Of a stretch of 64,000 nt of DNA, positions 1 through 11,289 are shown in pieces. How positions within the stretch are numbered: the stretch's first letter is position 1; the number at the start of each line of letters is the position of its first letter. The translations under genes and the position numbers were made by a program. The notes beneath the pieces were generated by a model. It was not told the DNA's origin and did not search any database. It saw only the letters and a list, made by a program, of their open reading frames with translations. This DNA comes from Tamarix chinensis (lineage: Eukaryota > Streptophyta > Magnoliopsida > Caryophyllales > Tamaricaceae), in NCBI GenBank assembly GCA_030549775.1, contig CM060175.1:46993915-47057914 (forward strand), in the 5' to 3' direction.

Positions 1-497
1 GTAGACCCAAACCCATCGACTAGTTTGTTGAGTTAGTTATATTTTTTGAAATTGATTTTCTAAAAAATCTCTTATGCTGAAATGAAACTTGACTAAACAT
101 GCACAATTATCCCTAAGAGATTCCTAACCATTTTTGTAATGACTTTATCCTAAAATATTGCCTTAGATCGATCTGAAGGTTGATTGGGACAATTGAGGGA
201 AAGAGATAACCTCAGCCTTATCTTCTTCCACCAATCTCCTCTGCACATTTCGGAGATCAATGCTTTGATATCAGACATGACTCTAAGTAATTGGAAGATT
301 CCTTCCACATGGACCTTTTGTTACTTCTCTTGTGTATGCTAATTCTATCTTAATTGACCTACATTCTTTAGAAATACCATTTGAGCTCTAGAGAATAGGT
401 CATCATATCTTATAGAAAATCCATCTGTTTAGCTCTTTAAATTGTACGGTTTATAAATTATTCCTGAGCCCTCTATGATTCCCTTCGATTGGTTAGC

Positions 498-505
498 TAT
501 AAATA
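498..505 (+). promoter_or_regulatory. TATA box of the outer 5' LTR
   Basis: TATAAATA, followed by a C/T-rich segment. The same arrangement around TATAAATA occurs in the related LTR at 41433-41440. Probable core promoter of the retroelement; activity is inferred only. Confidence 0.5.
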
Positions 506-1371
506 GGCTCAATCATCCCTTATATGCACCTTTCTTTTAGCCACCGAAATCTCTAAGTCTTTATATTCACCTTCTCTCTTTCTACACTTCGAGCCTTGCA
601 ATCAATTTTCTTAAACTCTTTTGATCCTATCTCCAGCTCTCTTGTTTTAATTGTTAAGTAAGGAAGAGTTAGATTTTGGAAAAAAGGTTGAATGTTTTAG
701 ATGAGCATTTCCTTATTTTAACTCAAGTTGGTATGTTCTTCATTCCTTTTGTTTTAAGTTCAAATTTTTAATAAGGTTTGGTGTAAATTTATGAGTTTAA
801 GATTATTGTTTTTAAGGTTTTAAAAGCTGAGAATTTTATGTTTTTTGGCTTCACAATTATTATTCTCTCATCAAGTTCACCATAGAACATGATACATTTT
901 CTTTGATGGGAACCTTTGTTCATTGGTTTTGTTTGGTTGAATCACAAGTTAAGGAGGAGTTGCACACATTTATAAGGAGTTATAATCATTTGTTTCCTTA
1001 TTCTTACATTTGCAAATTTTTCTAACTCTTTTGAAAAAGGCGCACATGAAGTAAACTTGTAATGAGTTTTTCCCAACAACACTACTAAGATACATGATTT
1101 CAAGAGTTGAAGATTCATCCTCAACAATTCAAGGAGAATGATATGGGAACATCCCCATCATTTAAATTTTAGTTATAAAAATTATGATAGTTTGGTTATT
1201 TTCCTAAATTATTTTCAAGACTCCTCATCCATGCTCAATTTCGTTCAATTAGAGCCACATTATGAAAACACTTTTTGTGCCAAGGAAGGGACATCTCTTA
1301 TCCCCCTACGCCTTTATACAACTAGCCACCTTATTCCCTTCCTCCTTTATCCTCATCCTCCCCCTAAAGCC

Positions 1372-1379
1372 TATAAATA
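1372..1379 (+). promoter_or_regulatory. TATA box of nested LTR N1
   Basis: TATAAATA at the start of a roughly 470-base C/T-rich block, as in the LTR at 31271-35846 where the box is at 32311. Probable retroelement core promoter. Confidence 0.45.
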
Positions 1380-3259
1380 TCTGCCCTAACACTACCCTCT
1401 CTTCTTTTCTCCCTTGTCGACCTACGCCCAACACCCTGCCCTATTCTAGCCTTCTGCCACCATTTTCGCCGCCATTACAGCGAAGCCACGTTACCCCCAA
1501 TCTCCTCCCCTCTTCTTTCCCTACACCCCCTACACCTATTGAGCCTCCTATTCCCCTCCTTCTCCCCTTCCTTTCCTCTCCCTAATCCATCAAAGTGTGT
1601 AGGTCGCACCACCCTGCTCCACCCTACACCACCACCACTTTCTCCCTTCCATTTCCCTCTTTTTCTCCTCCCTTCATCGAGGTTGTGCCACCACCGGTCA
1701 CTGTGACCACCACTGTGAGCCCATATCCCTCCCACTAGCCTACTTAGTGACAACAACACCCTCAACCCTCAAAAGGCTAATTCCCACTCCTTCTCCAAAC
1801 AAAAACCACTCCCTACCTTGCATTGCTACCCTCCACTTCTCTTATCTATTTTTTCCCTTTTCTCCATTTTAAGTTCCATTTAATTAAGTTCATTCTTATT
1901 ACTATTATTATTATTATCATTATTATTTTATTTAATAAAAAAGGGGGAAAGGAAGAAAAAGGATAAGATAGCCTAAGTTTGGGTATTCCCATTTTTAGGT
2001 ATTGTTCCGGTGACCACAAGAGAGAAGGCATAGGTTATTCTTGCTTCAAGACCAGAGCCGTTTTAGTAAGGATACAGTCATATCTAGGGCATTATTTTTA
2101 TGTGATTTTATTATATGTTGAGTGAATACCTTTATGAAATGTTACATGTTCTATGGTCATTTGTGTAGCTTGCCTGGCAAGGATCCAAGGTAAGAATATG
2201 TGTGGACATGACTATATTGGTTCATACATTAATGTGTAAATTCTATTATATGGTATTATATATTTTGGGATTATGGAGAAGTTCTTGTATTTTAAGTCAT
2301 AAGGCTTAGGTAGGGTTTTGGAGACTAAGGGGCATTTTAGATAATATTGTGGAAAATGGCATATGGGGGAAACCCTAAGCAAAAAGTTAGTCAAATAATT
2401 TTGTTAATTATAAAAGTGGATTAGGGAAGATATTGCATGGAGAGGGTTAACCATGCATGGGCTGAGTCAAACCTAATATGGTCTATGTTTGGGGGTGACT
2501 AAGTGAGGGGTGGTTGTTAAGAATGGTTATTGGGGAGATGATGGTATCGTTAGGTAGCTTGGAAACAAATGGAGGAATCCTTAGATGCTAAGGGGCAGGA
2601 GAGTACTAAGTAGGTGGAGCTAGGGTTTCGGAAATAAAAAACCTTAAGGGTAGGTCATTATCACATTTAGGAAATGGGGGAGTTGGGTTGTGACTCTAAA
2701 CTATGATGTCGAATATGCTTTGTGCGGATTTTGTGTTAAGTCTGATGATTAAGTAGGATAAGTAGGAGTAGATACAACTACTAAGGGGAAATTAGGTTTT
2801 TAAGAGGAGTCCATTGCGGAGGCTGTTATCACATCTGGAAAAAAAATGAAGGAGTTAGGGTATAAATCCTCATGGGATGGATAACCATGGTAAAATATGC
2901 TTGGTTGTGGAAGTTTAGGGCTAAATACGTAGTAGAGAAAGGCCTAAGCTTATTTGGGCCAAACTAAGGTTTAGAGGAGTAACCCTAGGGGCCAATTGTT
3001 ATCTTGTGTGAGGAATAGGGGAAATGGGATGTCGCTCATGAATAAAAGGAGTTTCTGATGGTGGGTTTGGGTTGACAGATAAACTAGGGACTCAAAGGAT
3101 CATTAGGGGTGAGGATATATCGGGCTTTGGAAACTAAGGTTTCCAAGGGGTCAAGGTTAGCTGAGAATGGTAGTAGCGTAGTAGTTATACTTGAGTGGTG
3201 CATGGCTATGTGGGCTATATGAACAAATAAGACACGAATAAGATACTAATCATTTAAAG

Positions 3260-3570
3260 TGGAAGATCACTTGAGTAGGGGTCAACTGTACCTTGTTGAC
3301 TAATCTATCGATGAGAATAGTGGATAGATATATGCTACCCTGGGGTTATATCTTATTTACCGATTCACTAGTGAGATTAGTGGGATCTCGATCTCATGTA
3401 ATAAAACCCTCGGATAATGATAACCTATGTGAAGATACTAATCATTTACAATGGAACACAGGGTCATTTGTGCCTTGTATATCCATCCACCAGTGAGAAT
3501 AGTGGCCGGGAGCATGCTACCCTAGGGTTGTATATTATTTACCTATCCACCGATGAGAATAGTGGAGTTT
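3260..3570 (+). repeat. Degenerate box array in LTR N1
   Basis: At least three diverged copies of the CCACCGG...AATAGTGG box (near 3305, 3361 and 3487, a further one near 3545), separated by short GGGAGCATGCTACCC-like spacers. It is the same module as the better preserved arrays at 9935-10275, 19909-20300 and 34480-35120. Confidence 0.55.
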
Positions 3571-3689
3571 AGGGCCCATGTGGAAATAATTAATGATTTG
3601 AATAATTATGAAACTATTATCTCAATTCCAATTAATAATGAACGAACTGTTATAACCTACTTATGCTCACTATATTTCTTACTATGATG

Positions 3690-4047
3690 CATAGTTTAAA
3701 AAACCGGACCGGTCATCGAACCGGTCTCATCACTGGTTCATTGGTTTAGTGGTCGAACCAGTGGTTTGGACTGGTCGAACCAGTGGTACATTTTAAGTCA
3801 AAAAATATGAAATATATAGAAAATTAAACTCTACATAAATGTGACCGGCTCCCGACCGGTTTTTTGACCGGTTCTAAGACCGGTTTTTTGACCGGTTCAC
3901 CGGTTTTCACTGGTCCGACCGGTTTTTGACTGGTTTTCACTGGTTCCGAGATCTTAAAAACCGGCATATGAAATTTAACCGGTGACCCGACCGGTTCGCC
4001 GGTTCACTGGTCGGACCGGCCGGTCCGGTCCGATTTTTAATACTAGG
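3690..4047 (+). mobile_element. hAT-type non-autonomous element rich in ACCGGT motifs
   Basis: An exact 8-bp duplication CTATGATG flanks it (3682-3689 and 4048-4055). The termini are imperfect inverted repeats: left CATAGTTTAAAAAACCGG, right end read backwards CCTAGTATTAAAAATCGG. The 358-bp body has no coding potential and is filled with CCGGT, ACCGG and CCAGTGG motifs in both orientations. Eight-base duplications and terminal repeats of this kind are typical of the hAT superfamily. It sits inside LTR N1 and is therefore younger than it. Confidence 0.85.
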
Positions 4048-4447
4048 CTATGATGTCATTAACTGCTTTATTCCTACTTGATTGTATTGTTACCTTACTC
4101 AGTATGTAGTGTACTGATAACCCCTTGTATGGATGCTAATCATTCCTACAAGTAGTGTCCCCTCCTAAGTCTGTGCAGGTGGCTGATAATGCCCTGGACG
4201 ACATTGCCGCTTATCATAATATGATCGGGGCAGAGCGATGCTGTAGTAATCTAGGGTTGGGGCCCACAGAAAGTAACATCCAACTATTAAACATTTTAGC
4301 TTTCTATTTTAATGTTTTATTTTAGTTGAACAATATTTATGTATTTTAGTACTTTCTTGGTAACAAACATTTAACCTTTATTATGTTATGAAATGACTTC
4401 CTTGTTATGTATATCATGGTTGCACCTATTTCTACTTTTCCTTACAG

Positions 4448-4484
4448 TTGGTATGAGGATGGCTTAGGGCCAGACTTATATCAA
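4448..4484 (+). other. Terminal hairpin of LTR N1
   Basis: TTGGTATGAG (4448-4457) pairs with CTTATATCAA (4475-4484): eight Watson-Crick and two G-U pairs on the sense strand. An inner TGGC/GCCA stem lies in the loop. The hairpin ends 85 bases before the LTR end, matching the position of hairpins in the other LTRs. Confidence 0.5.
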
Positions 4485-4975
4485 TTATGGCGATAATACC
4501 GCCTCTTATGGTGTATAATTTTACATTTAAAATAAAAAATTTTCAATGATGATTTTTGGGGGTGTTATAGATACCATTGGCTAGTAGCTAGCCATTGCTT
4601 GGGGATTCAAAAATTACTTTACTGTTTTGTTAAGAGTTAGGCTAACCGATTAAATGGACTATTACCTACTATGATGGGATGTTTTTATTCCTTTCTGAAT
4701 ATTTATAGCATTGACTCTTGTATTCATATTTATAAACTCTCTCATTCATCTATAATACCATTCTCGCAATTGTTATTATAGAATTGTATGATTAATAGTA
4801 TACATGCATTCTTTCATGATCGTTCCATTATGCCTTGCATCAGGCATAAACTAGGTGATTATCACCTCTCTCATGGTTGATATGGGGGTAAAATTCTCTA
4901 ATATTTCATTTATAAATACTTTATAATTCTTTTCAAAATAAAAGGTTCTACTTCAAAATTTAGGGGTGTTACATG

Positions 4976-4989
4976 TTGTTATCAAAGTC
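4976..4989 (+). other. Primer-binding-site-like sequence of element C
   Basis: TTGTTATCAAAGTC lies two bases after the LTR end. Plant Ty3/gypsy elements typically prime on initiator tRNA-Met with a site close to TTGGTATCAGAGC; 11 of the first 13 bases agree. This supports placing the LTR/internal boundary at 4973. Confidence 0.6.
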
Positions 4990-4994
4990 TATTG

Positions 4995-5975
4995 TCATGG
5001 TCCATGACTTTTCCCAGGCATCTTACGAATGAGCCATGCTAATATGGGTATTCCCTTGTTGAATGATAGTTGTTAATGTCCATATTATGTCTCAAATACG
5101 ACTCGATGTCCCTTCTATAAATCTCTCTATTTGTTATAATTTTGAGATATTACGCATATTCGACATGGTGCTCAGCAGGATTATATATTGGATGTTAGCC
5201 TCGCCACGATCGCTAGGGCCGAAACCTCTAAGCGTATGACAAAGTACTATCAAAGAAGCTCGTTACTCATACCTCTTAACAAGCATTTCAATGTGTTGTT
5301 GGGTGTACCCTGATGGGCTACAGGTAGCCATTGGTTTGAGGCACATTGGCGGACAACCACCTTCGAAGGAGTGAAGTCAAAGGTCGTGTGTGCCACACGT
5401 TTCCATTAACAAAAAGTGTTGGTGGAAGTGGCTTGGTGTGATAAATAATCCATTGCAATGTGTTTTTAGGGGATGCGTGATGAGACAATATCAGGCGCAC
5501 ATGGATAAGTTGCTACGAAGGGGTCAGATGTGTCATAACAACTTGTGTTGGTTATGATATATTGGTTGAAATTCGAGCCTCGCGTGGAAATGTGTGGTAC
5601 TTCCTTAACATTGGGCAAGTGTTGAAGGATTTTCAAGGGGGGAAAACACTTAAGACACAGGGAAGTAATGTTGGGACCCCTGTGTGGTGCAAATGAGGAC
5701 GTTCGCAATTTTGGATTGACAACATAGTCACATTCCGTGACTTTCCCCAAGTATCTTGAGAACGAGCTATGTGAATATGGGTGCTCCCTTTTATCTAATT
5801 GTTTCTAATTTTGATATTATGTCTCAAGTATAACTCAGTTTCCCTTTTATACATCTCTATGCGATATTATTTTAGGATGTTGTGCATATTCAGCATAGTG
5901 CTCGGTAGGATTGTTGCGTGCTGGATGCTGGCCTCACTAGGATTACTAAGGTCGAAACCTCTGAACACATGATAC
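4995..5975 (+). repeat. Leader region with two diverged direct copies about 725 bases apart
   Basis: The segment 4995-5240 and the segment 5720-5970 are clearly alike: both run from a CATG.../CCGTGACTTT...CCC start through a TATTATGTCTCAA block, a GGTGCTC.../AGTGCTCGG block and a CGAAACCTCT block. The intervening 5250-5720 has no second copy in the window. It lies between the primer site and gag, where gypsy elements carry an untranslated leader. Minus-strand frames here (for example 5466-5750) match no protein I recognise and are not called. Confidence 0.6.
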
Positions 5976-6129
5976 TATGGCTTTAAATACTAAATTTTCT
6001 TTATTAAAAAAATTATTTAGCTTCATTTGAACTTTTAGAATCTAAATAAGTTTGTTAATGACCATTGGTTTGGGTTAGGAGTTACTCCCATGTGTACTAA
6101 CTACATAGTTATCAGGTGGCCCTTTTCTA

Positions 6130-7303
6130 ACATAATTTAGGACATCGATGGTTATGAACCGGCATCTCAAGCATTTAATGGTGGCACTAGGGGCCTACTT
6201 AGAGAGGTAAATTAAGCTTGAGGAGGCTCTATAGCCTCCACTTCCACCTCTTTTCTCAATGCCACCACCAAAGGATTAGCTTTTTAGGGTTGATCTTTAT
6301 TGCCCATCAATCATTGAGGGAGAAGAGGACCCGAATGTGCTAGAGGACTAGTTAAGGGATTTCGAGAAGATTTTTATGACTAGTGGCTTCCTAGAGGGTA
6401 AGTGGGTGGACATTAGAGTGCTCCACTAATAGGGTCATGCTAAAAAGTATTGGAGAGGTTAACAGCTGAGAACTACCGCTATAGAACAATGGGATATTTT
6501 TGTTGAGATGATACGGGTACATTTCTACCCTACTCTCCTAAGGATGGTAAAGTACACTAATTTATGAAGTTGCATTAGGGTATACCTAAAATGGAGGAGC
6601 ACTACATGTGCTATTTAGATTTGATCCACTGTGCTCTAGAGATAGACTCTAATGAGAGGATGATTGTTCACCATGTTCAAATGGGGCTGGGTCTAAGACT
6701 TTAAGAGATAATTGTGGGGAATTTTACGTAGAACTTACATGTCATGCACAAATATACCTTGGATGCATTAGCGATTACGTAGCTATGTAGCACCCAGTAA
6801 GGGGTCAAGCCAAGGTTTGAGGTGAGTTAGAGATAGTGGAGAGAAGTTATAGGTTGCAGGTAGTCATCAACTAGGGATGGTACCTTGCTATAGAGGGTAA
6901 CTGAGTCAACTAGTTATGAGGTGTTTCATATGTCAATGGTGTGCTAAGAACCACCCAAAGACTAATTGTAGTGGATAATTGGTTTAGTGTCATAGTTGTG
7001 GTAGGATGGGAGACCATCAATTCAAGTGGTGTACCATTGAGGTAGTGTCCTACAAGGGTGGGAATATTTATAAGGTAAAGAGGCTAAGATGCCACCAGCA
7101 TAGACGACTAAGCTGACAGATAGTGGAGGTTAGTAAGATTGCTTCACAACTGAGGGCTTAGAGGCCCCATACCTTTCAGTTAGGGCAAGGTTCAAGTAGT
7201 GTTATAGGATCACCTCTAAGAAATTTCATGAATGTGATCAGTCGATCAGAGGGTGACAGGCAAGCAGATATTATCACATATACATTAATGGTTTCTTCCC
7301 TTG
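6130..7303 (+). pseudogene. Ty3/gypsy gag with zinc knuckles, start of protease (element C)
   Basis: Translation across stops and frameshifts gives the retrotransposon gag pattern LEDWLRDFEKIFMTSGF near 6335-6385, followed by a further gag helical region with YMCYLDLIHCALEIDSNERM near 6605-6665. Two CCHC-like knuckles follow at about 6920-7040 (CFICQWCAKNHPKTNC, then CHSCGRMGDHQFKWC); both have histidine spacing slightly off the usual CX2CX4HX4C. A short stretch resembling the gag-protease linker (GDRQADIITYTLMVSSL) ends near 7303, where a minus-strand LTR fragment begins. In-frame stops make it non-functional. The pol part resumes at 16590. Gag normally forms the particle and binds the element RNA. 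Confidence 0.75.
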
Positions 7304-8346
7304 TGCTAGGGAGGCACGAATGGAAAAAATGGTCAGTGCTAGGGAGGTTATGAAAGGTAGAAAATGTGTAGAAAAGGTGGCACAAATAGGTTAAAGAAGG
7401 GGTGAAGGATTCAGTGAAAATGTATAGCACAAAGGGGAGAAAAGCTTCGGCCAAAATGATTGAAGGTGGGAGAGATTGGCTTTAAGGGGTTAAGGTGCAG
7501 GTTAGAGTGGTTTTGGCAAGAATTTATAAATGTGAAGGGGGTGGAGTGGAAAGGTTATCTAGTGGTGTGGTGGTTGATTTAGTGGGGAGAGCTAAAGACA
7601 AAAGAAGGGAGAAAGTTGCACGAGGGAGAGGTTGGTTTAGAGGAGTTTGTGAGTAGATGATGGGGAGGTTGCGGTAGGGGCTTTCGATGTGGGATGCAGA
7701 GGATAAATGGTGGTGGCTGGTGACAGGGTAAGGAGGCATATGGGGGTTGAGTTGAAGCAAATAAAATTGATTATGGAAAGAGAAAATGACAGGGAAGAAT
7801 AGCAAGGAAAATTTGTGCATGAGGGAGTTCAAGAATGGTAGAAGGTTGCAGGTTTGCTAGAGAGTTTGGCACAACACAAGAGAGATATGAGATGTGATTA
7901 AGAAGGGGTGGAATGCATGGAAAAGAGGAGAAAAATAAGGAGAGGAAAACATATGGGAGAGAGGAGGTATGGTGTAGATGGTTTAGGGTGATAGTTAGCA
8001 AGGTATGGTGTCGGGGTAGAGGGATTAGGGATGGTAAAGAAATTTCTAGCACAAATTAAGGAATAGGTTAGGGTAAATATCTAGGTAATTTATCGGGTTA
8101 AATTTTATCAGATTACTAGGTTAGATTTACTTGACAAAATGGATACATGTTATGACCCATACTAGATTTGAAAATTTAATACGCATTCTTATATATTATA
8201 ACCTAATTAAATTTTATATTAAAGAAGTCTTAATAATATTACACATATTAATAATAAATTTATAACCAAATTTCCCTAAAACATTAATAAAACTAATATA
8301 GATAATCACCGATTATAATAAGGGTATCTAAAAACATTGTATTACA
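7304..8346 (-). mobile_element. 5' part of a minus-strand LTR, same family as 24096-30314
   Basis: Read on the minus strand from 8346, it begins TGTAATACAATG and follows the 5' end of the LTR at 24096 for about 230 bases (shared blocks such as TATTATTAATATGT and GTATTAAATTTT), then the TATA/pyrimidine part of that LTR (27130-27930) down to 7304. The frames at 7176-7454, 7524-7832 and 7771-8052 are the minus-strand counterparts of low-complexity frames at 27205-27865, so none is a gene. The 3' half of the LTR is missing, so a deletion has joined it directly to gag of element C. Confidence 0.65.
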
Positions 8347-9036
8347 ATTATCATCTAGTATAATGGATCTAACACCTCATAAGGCAGAATGCATTTGAGC
8401 CACTATCGGTGGAATGGTCTAAACCACCTCTCAAGGAAAACATACCTAAGCTGCTATTACCATCCAGTGAAATGGTTCCAACACCAATCAAGAAAGAATG
8501 CTCGTAAGCCACTATTATGAAACTAGTAGAATGGTCTAAAGGACCTCTCAGAGATAACACACCTGAACCACTATTATTATTAACCGGAACAGATTCATAA
8601 ACAAATTGGCCCAAATCCCATGATCTTTAACTTTAAATGATTAATTTCTTATTTATGATTGATTCAAAGGTATAGAACATATTTAAAGTAGTTAAAGCAC
8701 ATCACAAAGATCATAAGATCATTCTGTAGAGTTATGATGCCTATATTTTCCCAAAACCCTAATTTCCCACTTATATCATAATTCTTCTAATGTCACTCTT
8801 TTAATCACCAAACTTAGTAACTCTTCCTCAAATATTATTATCATCAACATACATAAATTCAAGGCATAACTGTAAGGTCTTGTACATACAATGATAACCC
8901 TATCCCAAAAGTTACTATTCCTAGGGCTTATAAACCCTAATTTCATAAATCAATCATAACTTTTCTTACAGGGCTATAAAAATCACCAGATTAAATTTCC
9001 ATTCCCAAAAAACTAAGTTTAACAACATATTATAAT
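8347..9036 (-). mobile_element. 3'-side piece of minus-strand LTR Y
   Basis: It contains four diverged copies (8390-8600) of the box array in minus orientation (CCACTAT...GGTGGAATGG). Its right edge abuts the solo LTR 9037-13922, and the bases ATAAT recur at 13923, so the piece continues at 13923-16516. The left edge abuts the inserted LTR fragment ending at 8346. No coding sequence seen. Confidence 0.5.
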
Positions 9037-9124
9037 TGTAACACCCCCAAATTTCACTCCTGAAAAAAAAAATTTGAAAGATTAAAGCGGAAGCTAGGAG
9101 CGAATTTGGGAAATGTTACCGCCA

Positions 9125-9169
9125 CATCTAACACAAGATAAATGTCAACCATCTATCTCATGTTAGATG
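9125..9169 (-). other. Terminal hairpin of LTR Z
   Basis: On the sense (minus) strand CATCTAACATGAGATA pairs with TATCTTGTGTTAGATG: 16 pairs, 14 Watson-Crick and two G-U. On the plus strand those two positions would be A-C mismatches, which favours folding of the sense RNA. It ends 88 bases before the LTR end. Confidence 0.7.
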
Positions 9170-9934
9170 CAAGGCTAAAACCTGTCAAACAATTAAATCT
9201 AAATAGTAAACACTTATCAGAATACGAGAAATTTAAAGTCAATTACAAAACCCTTAGAAATCTGAAAACAATACTTGCAACTTCCAAAGGTGAATACAAT
9301 TAAACCAAATAAATCACGAAGGATAAATATCCGAATCGCCTACTCACTCAGGTCAAGCCTTCCACCCCAAAACAGTATCCGATCATAACCTGCACAAGAG
9401 GTCTGCTCCCCACCATCGGTGGATCATCACAGGACCCATTCAACCAGTGAAGTATCAGTACGGGTCCAATACTGAGTAAGTCTCGCTACCCTACCTTATA
9501 GGAGAGATATCATCAAGTGCATATTGAATCATGTTGCATTACGTTGATACAATAGTATGCCTACTCAAACCCACATCACAAGTCCTACCATACACATATA
9601 ATAACATGCGAAATATATGTAATATCTTAAACCGATAAAAGATTCAGATAAACCAACCAAGCATTTATGGAAAATGTTAAACCAACCAACCAGACATTTT
9701 TGGACAACGCCAAACCAAACCAAGCTGAATCAGGCATTTATCAAACGGGCATTCATGGGAAATGCCGAACCAAACCAATTAGGCATTTAGCCTCGCGGAC
9801 ATTACTTAGGGACATGTCCAGCCCCGAGCATTACTTAGGGACATGCTCAGCCCCGATCGAGTAGACTCGTTCTTTAGATCACTGGTAAATATAGTCGATT
9901 CACATCATAGTCTTTATCAATTCATGTGAGTGCG

Positions 9935-10275
9935 GGAACCCCACTATTATAGCCGGTGGAACGGTCGCGAGGGCCATGCCCTGCCACTATTATAGCCGGT
10001 GGAACGGTCGCGAGGGTAATATACCCTGCCACTATTATTTGCCGGTGGACCGGTCTGGCCCCGACTCACAAGGTATTCCACTGTAAATATTAGTATCTTT
10101 CCATGTCTTATCACTTTTACGTATGGTTTGTTGAGCACGAAATCCCCCACTATTATAGCCGGTGGAACGGTCGCGAGGGCTTATGCCCTGCCACTATTAT
10201 AGCCGGTGGAACGGTCGCGAGGGTAAAATACCCTGCCACTATTATAGCCGATGGACCGGTCTGGGTTCAGCTCAA
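9935..10275 (-). repeat. Box and stem-loop array of LTR Z
   Basis: Six CCACTATTAT...CCGGTGG boxes (minus-strand sense CCACCGGCTATAATAGTGG) are spaced by small perfect stem-loops: AGGGC/GCCCT at 9970-9982 and 10176-10189, AGGGTA/TACCCT at 10013-10027 and 10220-10234. The stem changes at matching positions on both arms between units. Two half-arrays are separated by about 100 bases. Confidence 0.75.
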
Positions 10276-11289
10276 CATCTTTCTCTGTAAGTCGTTAGTG
10301 TCTTAAAGTATCTTATTCGAGGGCATATCTTTGTCATGCATGGCCAGAGTTCTCAACACATCACATCAAAACTGACGACATAATCGTACTATCACATGTT
10401 AATAAAACATAAGTACATGTCTTGTTTCCAAGCCACATTACCCACGAAACAAGTAAGATAACGACATTTAGAATACAACACAGCATTCATATAAGGCATC
10501 CACAACACATAGGACACAGGTCACACATCCAATCTTATCTATATCCTCACTCGGTTTAGGTCACCGAGCTGTCTCCTACGCTTATATTAAGCTACTAACA
10601 CCCTGTGTATTTAGCATACTTCTCGCATCGAAAACCCAAATCATGACCCTCAACTCAACTCCCCCACATACTTCACTCTTCCCCATAAATTCTTATTATT
10701 TCCCTTTTTCCTTTCCACCTCCTCAAATTAGGGTTTCCATCCCAAACCCTAGTCGGTCCCTATGTGCCCTTATTTTATCCTCAAAGCCCCCACTCCACAA
10801 CTCCTCATCAAAACATTCTAGCATGCATGTCACATCACACCACACCATCCTTGCACCATACCATACTAGTACATATAAACAAGAGTACGGGAACGTACCT
10901 TGGTTCCAAGATGCGCTACAGGAATACACAGATAATATACAGACTAAAACACACAACCGCATAAGGCATACAAGGCAGGTAAAACATACAATACACACAG
11001 ATGGCCTTAGCCTCGTCCTTACTAAACAACCACAAGTAGAGGTAAGTAGAGACTTACCTGGATCCGAAGCTAGCTAAGCAAGATAAGAGGGAGAGAGATC
11101 ACTAGCTCGTGGATCCACGAGAAAGCTTTCCTAGATCACCGATGGAAATCGGAACTAGGTTAGAAACTATCTTATCGATCAACAATTCAATTATAAATAA
11201 ATCAACACAAACGGACACAAACAACCTTTCTTGAAAAACGTGCATAAAACCTATGACTTGCGAACGTAGCTCGATTAAGATTTAAAATT

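Larger units (their letters stand above)
1100..4569 (+). mobile_element. Nested LTR N1 (solo, plus strand), 5' edge unresolved
   Basis: This stretch has its own TATAAATA (1372-1379), its own C/T-rich block (1380-1850), an array of CCAC...AATAGTGG-type boxes (3260-3570), a TTACTCAGTATGTAGTG block near 4093 that recurs at 35330 and 43650, a terminal hairpin (4448-4484) and an LTR-like end TTTTTGGGGGTGTTATA at 4569. All of these belong to one LTR module order seen elsewhere in the window. Sequence of the outer LTR resumes at about 4570. I could not fix the 5' boundary or find a convincing target duplication, so the start is approximate. It carries a hAT-type insertion at 3690-4047. Open frames at 1138-1765 are low-complexity shadows of the pyrimidine block. 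Confidence 0.5.
1..4973 (+). mobile_element. 5' LTR of Ty3/gypsy element C, left end outside the window, interrupted
   Basis: The right end reads TTTAGGGGTGTTACA and is followed at once by a primer-site-like sequence, which marks it as the 3' end of a 5' LTR. Positions 4572-4973 match 37680-38059 along their whole length (for example AGAGTTAGGCTAACC and CTATAATACCATTC in both), so the two are the ends of the paired LTRs. A TATAAATA box lies at 498-505. The stretch 360-850 resembles 41300-41780, including GAGCTCTAGAGAATA upstream of the TATA box, so this family recurs in the window. A second LTR with its own promoter and its own end (4569) is nested inside. The left boundary is not visible. 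Confidence 0.72.

Noticed and set aside
9920..10290. CRISPR-like array of repeats and spacers
   Set aside because: Repeats are short, variable and sit inside a plant LTR; spacers are themselves similar stem-loops, so it is not a CRISPR array.
10643..11077. 144-codon frame on the plus strand
   Set aside because: It runs antisense to LTR Z and resembles no protein family I know.
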